Assembly (NCBI GenBank): GCA_021767305.1
Contig: JAASTL010000071.1
Coordinates: 1-6,046, forward strand
Length of the DNA stretch: 6,046 nt
Source: Piscirickettsiaceae bacterium
GTDB taxonomy: Bacteria; Pseudomonadota; Gammaproteobacteria; Thiomicrospirales; Thiomicrospiraceae
Direction of reading: 5' to 3'
Shown here: in pieces, positions 1 to 4,842 of the stretch
Numbering within the stretch: position 1 is the first letter of the stretch
Layout of the letters: the number at the start of each line of letters is the position of its first letter
Translations under genes and position numbers: made by a program
Notes under the pieces: generated by a model
What the model saw: only the letters and a program-made list of their open reading frames with translations
Told to the model about the DNA's origin: nothing
Databases searched by the model: none

Positions 1-459
1 ACCTGTGTGGATGCCTCTGAACTCGCATTAGATGGTGTTGATCATAATGCTGCTTTGAATGGGGTTGCAGAAAAAATGACAACCATTCAGGGCAATGCGT
101 TTGAAGTGCTCAGCGCTTTACGCACAGAAGGCTTTAAATATGATGTGGTGATTGTTGATCCACCGGCCTTTATTAAGCGCAAAAAAGACTTTAAAAAAGG
201 CTTTGAAGCTTACCGCCGCATTAATGAGTTAGCCATGCGAGTTTTGGAAAAAGACGGCATTTTGGTTTCTGCTTCCTGCTCACATCACTTAAGTCGTGAC
301 GATTTATTGAAATCGGTGCAATCAGCGGCACGCCATATTGATCGTAATGTACAGCTGTTTGACCAAGGTCACCAGGGGCCGGATCATCCGGTGCATCCGG
401 CCATTCCTGAAACCGAATATATCAAAACCCTATTTTTCAAAGTTTCGCCAAGTTGGTAA
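1..459 (+). CDS. rlmI: RlmI-type 23S rRNA m5C methyltransferase, 5'-truncated
   Basis: This is the C-terminal 152 residues of a class I SAM-dependent methyltransferase; the frame is open to the window edge, so the true start lies upstream and the GTG at 7 is only an internal valine. Visible motifs are VDASELAL at residues 3-10 (motif II, whose Asp binds the SAM ribose), IVDPPAF at 51-57 (motif IV) and SASCSHH at 90-96 (motif VI, with the Cys expected to be catalytic). The tail PDHPVHPAIPETEYIKTLFF matches the DHPV..yPE..Yl ending that I recall for E. coli RlmI. By family knowledge RlmI makes 5-methylcytosine at position 1962 of 23S rRNA in the cytoplasm. The N-terminal PUA domain and SAM motif I are outside the window, so a related RlmI-like paralogue cannot be excluded. 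The next gene follows after 22 bp on the same strand. Confidence 0.85.
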   Translation, partial: TCVDASELALDGVDHNAALNGVAEKMTTIQGNAFEVLSALRTEGFKYDVVIVDPPAFIKRKKDFKKGFEAYRRINELAMRVLEKDGILVSASCSHHLSRDDLLKSVQSAARHIDRNVQLFDQGHQGPDHPVHPAIPETEYIKTLFFKVSPSW

Positions 460-481
460 ATGAAATAGATTATTTAACGAT

Positions 482-1681
482 ATGCAAAAAACATCACACG
501 TTCTCACTGCTCAAGATCGATTGCAACAGCTCATTCCAAAAGCCTGTTTTTGGGATGAAGTAGAGCAAGAGTTGTATGTGGACGCCCGTAAAACCTTTCC
601 TAAAATCGGTGTCTTTACCATTTTAGGCTGGGAAAGAATGATGTTTGATGCTAACCCCATTCCAACATACCCCGAATTCTTTAAAGTCATGGTCTGGCCC
701 AAACAAGGTCAGTTTACCGAGTGGCTAAAACAGATACCTCAATGGGTTCGCGATAGTTGTGCTTTGTTTCCAAGTCATCAAATGACGTTACTGCATTACG
801 CCGGTAAATATCCACAGGTTTTAGAACTGCTAGACCATGCCCCAATGCTTGCTTGGAAGTTGGTTAAATCAGGGTTAGATGAACCTGAAATCGTGGCTTT
901 AATGGCGGGTAAACGTCTAGATATTGCCGCATCCATCGGTTGGCCAGGCAAGGCAGAAACAGTGAAGTTCTTGACTAATCTGCGCCTGCGCTGGGTTGAT
1001 CAGCACATCGCGGATCAAGTCGAAGTTTGTTTGCTGGATGAGAAGCGGTTAAGCGCACTACAAGAGTTGCCACGCATTAATTCTATGGCGTTGACTTTAG
1101 CGGCACGTTTCCCTGAGTTAATCGGCAGTAAATTGCACCATGCTTTAGCGCAGTTACCATGCCGACCCATGCAGTGTCAAAGCATGGTGGCTTTATTAGA
1201 AGATGCCTATGCATTGGCCAATTTCTTAGGTTTCGAAACAGCCAATAAAGAGCGTATTGGGCAGTGTCGTTATTTAAGCGAAGTCACCCAACTTTATAAT
1301 GTTTGGTTAGAGAGTTACCTGCAAAATCAAACGAATGAAGATTTAGGGTTTGAGTTATTACATCTTTCAGAGACACCGCAACCGGTTTTAACGTTAAATG
1401 CCTGTTTGGCTTTAGCAAAACAGCAAGAGCACGCTTGGTTTATTGATTATTCTGCCAACCCTGAAAAAGACAAAGCACAGCTCTATGCTTGGCAAGATGA
1501 GGAGGGCGTGTGGGCAGCATTGGTTTCCACCCATCTACCGGAGCAACCGTTGGAAGCAAAGCAGCTTGAGAAAACGCATGGTGTCATTCGAGTACGTGGT
1601 TTAGAAAACGGTTTGCCAGGTGCTAAACAGCTTTCAACTTTGCATTTGTGGCAAGCACAGCAGTTAAAGCAAACGGATTAA
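482..1681 (+). CDS. Helical protein with a PcfJ-like C-terminal region, function unknown
   Basis: A complete 399-residue soluble protein without signal peptide or membrane segment. Residues about 95-250 read as short helices with repeated FP/YP..L..L patterns (KYPQVLELL at 109-117, RFPELIGSKL at 209-218) and the phrase ELPRIN at 195-200. From about residue 303 to the end the order resembles the PcfJ-like domain as I remember it: a leading helix, EHAWFIDYS at 316-324 where PcfJ proteins have an M-H-x-C-V-x-x-Y type motif, strands AQLYAWQ (332-338) and VWAALVST (343-350), then IRVRGLENGLPG (369-380) in the place of the usual I-x-G-x-x-N-x-x-P stretch. The usual His-Cys pair is His-Ala-Trp here, so the match is by pattern only. 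The start has a weak ribosome site (TTTAACGAT before ATG). It sits 22 bp behind the methyltransferase and is probably cotranscribed. No function can be given. Confidence 0.8.
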   Translation: MQKTSHVLTAQDRLQQLIPKACFWDEVEQELYVDARKTFPKIGVFTILGWERMMFDANPIPTYPEFFKVMVWPKQGQFTEWLKQIPQWVRDSCALFPSHQMTLLHYAGKYPQVLELLDHAPMLAWKLVKSGLDEPEIVALMAGKRLDIAASIGWPGKAETVKFLTNLRLRWVDQHIADQVEVCLLDEKRLSALQELPRINSMALTLAARFPELIGSKLHHALAQLPCRPMQCQSMVALLEDAYALANFLGFETANKERIGQCRYLSEVTQLYNVWLESYLQNQTNEDLGFELLHLSETPQPVLTLNACLALAKQQEHAWFIDYSANPEKDKAQLYAWQDEEGVWAALVSTHLPEQPLEAKQLEKTHGVIRVRGLENGLPGAKQLSTLHLWQAQQLKQTD

Positions 1682-1720
1682 CTTTCTGATTGTTTATTGC
1701 AACAAGGAATTTACATCTCT

Positions 1721-1743
1721 AAGTTGAGAAGCCCTTTTGACAT
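1721..1743 (+). repeat. Left terminal inverted repeat of the 520-bp element
   Basis: A 23-bp end with core TTGAGAAGCC followed by TTTTGACAT. It matches the reverse complement of 2218-2240 at 20 of 23 positions, with mismatches at positions 1, 3 and 14. Confidence 0.8.
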
Positions 1744-1778
1744 AAATACTACGCCAGATTTTTCATGATGGGCTTCTC
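1726..1778. repeat. Sub-terminal inverted repeat GAGAAGCCC / GGGCTTCTC in the left arm
   Basis: A perfect 9-bp inverted repeat (1726-1734 and 1770-1778) around a 35-nt spacer. On the plus strand it is followed within a few bases by a run of five T (1784-1788), so it could help end transcription of the upstream gene, but the long loop makes it a poor standard terminator. The right arm has a counterpart: GAAGCCTTT starting at 2186, and AAAGGCTTC ending at 2233. Confidence 0.55.
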
Positions 1779-1808
1779 GTTACTTTTTACTATTCGGTTA
1801 AAAGTAAC
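1779..1808. repeat. Hairpin GTTACTTTT / AAAAGTAAC in the left arm
   Basis: A perfect 9-bp stem (1779-1787 with 1800-1808) and a 12-nt loop. It occupies the same place in the left arm as the 2154-2183 hairpin does in the right arm. No T-run follows on either side, so it is not a standard intrinsic terminator. Confidence 0.65.
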
Positions 1809-1859
1809 CAAAAAGCGAACCCCGCTGACACAATCGATTTTACTAAGCTTGTCTGCTCA

Positions 1860-1895
1860 CATTCCAGAACTCGCTGCGCTCAAACAGCTGGAATG
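1860..1895. repeat. Hairpin CATTCCAG / CTGGAATG in the left arm
   Basis: A perfect 8-bp stem (1860-1867 with 1888-1895) enclosing a 20-nt loop that contains most of the arm-shared 11-mer CGCTCAAACAG. A direct copy of its flank, CACATTCCA, occurs at 1858-1866 and again at 1981-1989 near the element's centre. Confidence 0.5.
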
Positions 1896-2153
1896 CTTAA
1901 CCGCATCCTTCGCTAAGTAAAAGAGCGATTATTTACAGAGGGGCAGAGGGCGTCAACCGATAACTCATCTAAATTTCTCGCACATTCCATCGACAAACGC
2001 CAAAATCCCCTCGTAATAAATTGTGCAAGAGTTCTTGGTGTAGTGAACGTTTAAGAAACGATGCTGTTTGAGCGTAGTTTACGAAGCGACTTCAGCGTTT
2101 TCAGTGAGCAAACTTAGAACTTGCCAATTTATGGAGCGGGGTGCCTTTGTTTG

Positions 2154-2183
2154 CTTACTTTATTGGGCAAGCAATAAAGTAAG
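2154..2183. repeat. Strong 12-bp hairpin CTTACTTTATTG / CAATAAAGTAAG in the right arm
   Basis: A perfect 12-bp stem (2154-2165 with 2172-2183) with the 6-nt loop GGCAAG. It is the strongest hairpin in the gap and the positional counterpart of 1779-1808. It would form in a bioA transcript extending about 60-90 nt past the stop codon. No long T-run follows it, so transcript-end protection or processing is as plausible as termination. Confidence 0.75.
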
Positions 2184-2217
2184 GGGAAGCCTTTAGTTTC
2201 ATAAAAGGCAAAGAGTA

Positions 2218-2240
2218 ATGTCAAAAAGGCTTCTCAATTG
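2218..2240 (-). repeat. Right terminal inverted repeat of the 520-bp element
   Basis: Reverse-complement partner of 1721-1743. It ends 5 bp before the bioA stop codon (2246-2248), so the element abuts the gene's 3' end and its end must form part of the bioA transcript. Confidence 0.8.
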
Positions 2241-2245
2241 AATAT

Positions 2246-3538
2246 CTAGATTTTGAGTAGTTTTGTCAGAGACTGTTTTATTCCAGTGGTTAAAGTATTT
2301 AATTGCGCTTGCGGAATATTATAAGCAGGCATGGTATAGACCAATTTGCCAAAAGGTCTGAGCCAAATGCCATTTTCTATGGCAGCAGACTGAACCTGAG
2401 GGCCTAAATCACTTCTTTGCAATTCAATCACCCCAATCGCACCCAAAACACGAACATCGGCAACGCCATGCATTTCTTTAAGCGGCATTAAGGTCTCAAT
2501 AAAATGCTGTTCAATGCGAGCAATATTGTCTTGCCAAGGTGAGGCCAATAACACATCAATATTGGCACTGGCTGCAGCGCAGGCGAGTGGGTTGCCCATA
2601 AAGGTTGGGCCGTGAGCGAGTATCCCCGGCTGGCCTTGGCTAAGCGTGTCGCTAATGTGTTGGGTCGCTAGAGTAGCGGCTAAAGAGATATGTCCACCAG
2701 TTAAAGTTTTACCTAAACAGATAATATCTGGGCTAATACTTGCCCATTCACAGGCAAATAATTTACCTGTACGCCCAAAACCAGTTGCGATTTCATCGGC
2801 AATTAGCAACACACCATAGTCATTGCATAGCTCACGAAGGCGTTTTAAATACTCAGGGCGATAAAAACGCATACCGCCTGCGCCTTGTACAATGGGTTCA
2901 ATAATCACCGCTGCGATTTCATGTTTATGCTGTTCTAGAGTGGCAGCAAAAGCATCAATATCCAAATTGTCGGACTCAATAGCAAAGCCCATTTCAGGTG
3001 CGGGAGCAAAGATATGGTGGCTGAGTACATTATTAAATAGGCTATGCATACCATTCACAGGGTCACACACCGCCATAGTGGCAAAGGTGTCGCCGTGATA
3101 ACCATTTTTAACGGTTAATAAACGATTCTTTTCTGGCTGGCCTTTACTAATCCAATATTGCATGGCGAGTTTGATGGCCACTTCTACCGCTACCGAACCA
3201 GAGTCTACAAAAAACACTTTCTCCAAGCCTGCAGGTGTGAGTTGCACTAGGCGTTTAGCCAGTTCGATTGCGGGCTCATGGGTCAATCCGCCAAACATAA
3301 TATGTGGCATGGTATCGATTTGCTTATGCATCGCTTGTTGTATTTGCGGGTGATTGTAGCCATGCAGTGTGGCCCACCAAGAAGACATGCCATCCACCAA
3401 TTCAGTACCATCGGCTAAAGTAATTATGGAGCCTTGAGTTTTAGCCACGCCAATCGCTGGCATATCGGCAGGCATTTTGGCATAGGGGTGCCAAATATGT
3501 TGTTGGTCAAAAGCGAGAAGTTCGGTCCAATCTGTCAA
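2246..3538 (-). CDS. bioA: Adenosylmethionine-8-amino-7-oxononanoate aminotransferase (DAPA synthase)
   Basis: BioA is a cytoplasmic PLP enzyme of biotin synthesis: it moves the amino group of S-adenosylmethionine onto 8-amino-7-oxononanoate (KAPA) to give 7,8-diaminopelargonate. The 430 residues match the E. coli enzyme's length (429). Family signatures appear in order: HIWHPYAKM (14-22), DGMSSWWATLHGYNHP (49-64, substrate-side Trp pair), DSGSVAVEVA (112-121, PLP phosphate), GYHGDT (146-151, Tyr stacking on PLP), ADEIATGFGRTGKLFACE (247-264, with the Asp contacting the PLP nitrogen), LGK at 275-277 (Schiff-base Lys277), GPTFMGNPLAC (310-320) and WLRPFG (392-397, Arg expected to hold the KAPA carboxylate). 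The start is TTG (3536-3538): AGGA lies 6 nt upstream and residues 9-20 align with the E. coli N-terminus. No other bio gene is adjacent. The stop lies 5 bp from the inverted-arm repeat. Confidence 0.96.
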   Translation of the reverse strand: MTDWTELLAFDQQHIWHPYAKMPADMPAIGVAKTQGSIITLADGTELVDGMSSWWATLHGYNHPQIQQAMHKQIDTMPHIMFGGLTHEPAIELAKRLVQLTPAGLEKVFFVDSGSVAVEVAIKLAMQYWISKGQPEKNRLLTVKNGYHGDTFATMAVCDPVNGMHSLFNNVLSHHIFAPAPEMGFAIESDNLDIDAFAATLEQHKHEIAAVIIEPIVQGAGGMRFYRPEYLKRLRELCNDYGVLLIADEIATGFGRTGKLFACEWASISPDIICLGKTLTGGHISLAATLATQHISDTLSQGQPGILAHGPTFMGNPLACAAASANIDVLLASPWQDNIARIEQHFIETLMPLKEMHGVADVRVLGAIGVIELQRSDLGPQVQSAAIENGIWLRPFGKLVYTMPAYNIPQAQLNTLTTGIKQSLTKLLKI

Positions 3539-3544
3539 AATGTT

Positions 3545-3548
3545 TCCT
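3545..3548 (-). promoter_or_regulatory. Shine-Dalgarno site deciding the bioA TTG start
   Basis: On the minus strand AGGA (3548-3545) is followed by 6 nt and then TTG at 3538-3536. No ATG or GTG is in a usable position nearby. The in-frame ATT just upstream would leave only 3 nt of spacing, so TTG is preferred. Confidence 0.75.
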
Positions 3549-3567
3549 GTTGATTTGGTTTAACTCT

Positions 3568-3600
3568 GACTAAATTCTTTAAGGGCGATAGGGTTTAGTC
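3568..3600 (-). promoter_or_regulatory. 33-bp palindrome upstream of bioA, possible degenerate BirA operator
   Basis: Perfect 7-bp arms GACTAAA and TTTAGTC sit 30 bp upstream of the bioA start. On the bioA strand the layout is GACTAAACC, 15 nt, AATTTAGTC. The BirA box known from gammaproteobacteria is TTGTAAACC, 14-16 nt, GGTTTACAA, so length and spacing agree, but the halves match at only 6/9 and 4/9 positions. The symmetry is seen in the sequence; the BirA assignment is a guess from context. It lies downstream of the only good -10 box found for bioA, where a bound repressor could block elongation, or an RNA hairpin could form. Confidence 0.4.
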
Positions 3601-3643
3601 TTGGTTGCTATTTTACACAGCTGCTTTTTATGGTTGGTTGCTG

Positions 3644-3649
3644 ATTATA
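3644..3649 (-). promoter_or_regulatory. Candidate -10 box of the bioA promoter (TATAAT)
   Basis: A perfect TATAAT on the minus strand, about 105 bp upstream of the bioA start. No TTGACA-like hexamer lies 16-18 bp further upstream, so the promoter is either weak or activator-dependent. The start of transcription would fall near 3637, leaving a leader of about 100 nt that contains the 3568-3600 palindrome. Confidence 0.45.
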
Positions 3650-3695
3650 GCGCATTCAATATGGCTATTCTGTGACCGCTTGAGTTGATTTTCGG

Positions 3696-3724
3696 TTTTT
3701 AATGAATTAATGATTTATTAAAAA
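3696..3724. promoter_or_regulatory. AT-rich dyad between the divergent promoters
   Basis: Perfect 8-bp inverted repeat TTTTTAAT (3696-3703) and ATTAAAAA (3717-3724) with a 13-nt spacer that includes part of a direct repeat, TTAATGA at 3699-3705 and 3707-3713. It lies between the putative bioA -10 and the extended -10 of the regulator operon. It could be a protein site or simply an AT-rich promoter-upstream tract. Confidence 0.3.
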
Positions 3725-3777
3725 GTTATTACAAAGGGAGTTTTATTATTACCAGGGTAAAAGTTCGTATTTTCTGG

Positions 3778-3786
3778 TGTTATACT
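3778..3786 (+). promoter_or_regulatory. Extended -10 promoter for the LuxR-pair operon
   Basis: TG, one base, then TATACT: the extended -10 form with 5/6 agreement in the hexamer. The bases 17 bp upstream (TAAAAG) do not resemble a -35, which an extended -10 can tolerate. Transcription would begin near 3792, giving a leader of about 68 nt before the regulator start at 3861. Confidence 0.5.
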
Positions 3787-3806
3787 TGCTTGCAATTTTA
3801 TCCTGT

Positions 3807-3827
3807 TTCATAACAGAAATTTATGAA
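3807..3827 (+). promoter_or_regulatory. 21-bp perfect dyad TTCATAA-N7-TTATGAA, candidate operator
   Basis: Two perfect 7-bp arms (3807-3813 and 3821-3827) around CAGAAAT, just downstream of the predicted transcription start of the LuxR-pair operon. A second small dyad, CTGTT-N4-AACAG at 3803-3816, overlaps its left arm. The length is like that of operators bound by dimeric helix-turn-helix proteins, so binding by one of the two regulators encoded downstream is a reasonable guess. The right arm contains the ATG of the short upstream ORF, so a leader hairpin is the alternative reading. Confidence 0.5.
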
Positions 3828-3864
3828 CACGAATTCGCATACTATAGGTAAGAATTTTTTATGA
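3823..3864 (+). CDS. Possible 13-codon upstream ORF overlapping the regulator start (ATGA)
   Basis: An ATG at 3823 opens a 13-codon frame (MNTNSHTIGKNFL) whose TGA stop at 3862-3864 overlaps the ATG of the first LuxR gene (3861-3863) as ATGA, the usual geometry of translational coupling. The ribosome site before it is poor (CAGAAATTT), and a frame this short may arise by chance. If translated, ribosomes ending there could restart at the regulator, whose own Shine-Dalgarno site lies inside this frame. Confidence 0.3.
   Translation: MNTNSHTIGKNFL
3846..3852 (+). promoter_or_regulatory. Probable ribosome-binding site of the first LuxR regulator
   Basis: AGGTAAG lies 8 nt before ATG 3861 and is followed by a T-rich spacer. 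It is of moderate strength and the best candidate near this start. Confidence 0.5.
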
Positions 3865-4826
3865 TTACTTTGAATCAAAGCCATGAATTAGTTAGACAGA
3901 TCTATCACGAAGCTTATGCTACCCCCCTTAATGATTTCAAAAAGGTCTGCTTTGATCTATTAGCTCAAGCTTTTGAGATTGATAGCGGTACGTGGATTAC
4001 GCGTTGTGAGAGAGCGTCGCCTTTTTATGAGCAAGAGGCCTATACCCACCAGTTACCGGTTGGTTTTATGGAAGATTACCATCAGCTCTCGACAGTCTCT
4101 ACCCAAGTGCAGCAGGTGTTTGGTTTTATGATGGGGAACTTGGGCAAAACCATGGATATTCTTGATGTAGTGCCAGCGGATGAATGGTATGGCTCTGATA
4201 TGTATAAACTTTATTGTGAAAAGTTCAACTTGCATCACTCTTTAATGACGGTCACGGCTAACCCGGTGAATCAAGCTATTAATGTCGTGACTTTTGCGCG
4301 CCATAACCCTGATAATGCTTTTAACCAAGAAGAAAAGCAGTGTAAAGAGTTTGTGGTGCCGAATTTAGTGGAGGCGATGCGCGTTAATATTTTTAACTCG
4401 TTTCATAAAGGCGGTAAAGAGAGTGCTTATAGAGCGGTGTTTGATCGCTATGGGAATTTGCTTGAAGCCGAAGAAGGGTTTTTAAAGCTTAGCCAAACGT
4501 TTAGCTTGCTAAATGATTCCAAATTACTACTCGATGTTTCTGATGCTAAAGGTCATTATGAAACGGATGAGTATGAAGTTGATTATCATAACCATAATGG
4601 ATTAGTGTTTGTTGAGCTGCAAACCGCACCCTTATTAAACCAACTCAGCACCAAGCAAAAACAAGTTTGTGAATTTTTGATAGAGGGGCACAGCAATAAG
4701 GAAATTGCACGAGTCATGAACCTCTCACCCAATACGGTCAATAATCACCTTAAAGAGGTTTATAAGGTCTTGAATGTGAACAACCGTCAACAAGCCACCG
4801 CTTATTTGATGAGACAAACCTTTTAA
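3861..4826 (+). CDS. LuxR-family transcriptional regulator, first of a tandem pair
   Basis: A complete 321-residue cytoplasmic DNA-binding protein. Residues about 262-318 form a GerE/LuxR helix-turn-helix: LSTKQKQVCEFLIEGHSNKEIARV..., with the recognition helix around SPNTVNNHLKEVYKVL at 289-304. Residues 1-180 are a mixed alpha/beta region like the GAF-type sensor half of orphan LuxR proteins, ending in a typical FNQEEKQCKEFVVPNLVEAMR stretch (154-174). Residues about 190-255 add a second small region with GNLLEAEEGF (198-207). There is no phosphoacceptor receiver domain at the N-terminus and I do not see the Trp/Asp signature of acyl-homoserine-lactone receptors, so the signal is unknown. 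It is divergent from bioA, with 322 bp of control DNA between them, and the next gene begins 16 bp after its stop. Autoregulation at 3807-3827 is inferred, not shown. Confidence 0.9.
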   Translation: MITLNQSHELVRQIYHEAYATPLNDFKKVCFDLLAQAFEIDSGTWITRCERASPFYEQEAYTHQLPVGFMEDYHQLSTVSTQVQQVFGFMMGNLGKTMDILDVVPADEWYGSDMYKLYCEKFNLHHSLMTVTANPVNQAINVVTFARHNPDNAFNQEEKQCKEFVVPNLVEAMRVNIFNSFHKGGKESAYRAVFDRYGNLLEAEEGFLKLSQTFSLLNDSKLLLDVSDAKGHYETDEYEVDYHNHNGLVFVELQTAPLLNQLSTKQKQVCEFLIEGHSNKEIARVMNLSPNTVNNHLKEVYKVLNVNNRQQATAYLMRQTF

Positions 4827-4842
4827 GCTTGGTTCAAACGCT

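Larger units (their letters stand above)
1721..2240. repeat. About 520-bp non-coding element made of two diverged inverted arms (MITE-like)
   Basis: This element fills nearly all of the 564-bp gap between two convergent genes. Reading the left arm forward and the right arm on the opposite strand gives the same series of blocks in the same order: the terminal 23 bp (20/23 identical); GGCTTC-C-TTACTTT (1771-1787 against 2191-2175); ACCCCGCT (1819-1826 against 2142-2135); TGCTCAC (1854-1860 against 2110-2104); and the exact 11-mer CGCTCAAACAG (1877-1887 against 2074-2064). The midpoint is near 1980. Each arm also carries its own hairpins. No convincing coding frame or transposase is present, and I see no clear target-site duplication (ATCT occurs near both ends but proves nothing). 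The left end is 40 bp after one stop codon and the right end 5 bp after the other. Hairpins of the TTACTTTT...AAAAGTAA type recur in intergenic repeats of many gammaproteobacteria, as far as I remember; this was not checked. Confidence 0.8.

Noticed and set aside
7..9. GTG as the start of the first coding region
   Set aside because: The frame is open to base 1 and the preceding residues continue SAM-methyltransferase motif II, so this GTG is an internal valine.
511..702. Minus-strand 63-codon reading frame
   Set aside because: It lies wholly inside the PcfJ-like gene on the opposite strand, has no ribosome site and resembles no known family.
1682..2245. A small protein gene or transposase remnant in the gap
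   Set aside because: No frame of useful length has a ribosome site or recognisable product; the region is explained by inverted non-coding blocks.
1711..2250. Target-site duplication flanking the inverted-arm element
   Set aside because: Only the short word ATCT occurs near both ends, at unequal distances, which is expected by chance.
2892..3353. Two plus-strand reading frames opposite bioA
   Set aside because: They mirror the well-supported bioA coding sequence and have low-complexity Ser/Ala/Ile/Cys-rich products.
3557..3562. GGTTTA as half of a canonical BirA box
   Set aside because: No matching TAAACC half-site lies 14-16 bp away on the correct side.
3836..3849. CATACTATAGG as a promoter (-10 or phage-like)
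   Set aside because: It resembles part of a T7 promoter by coincidence, and as a -10 box it would start transcription almost at the ATG, removing the ribosome site.
4053..4238. Minus-strand 61-codon reading frame
   Set aside because: It is antisense to the first LuxR gene and shows no independent coding signal.
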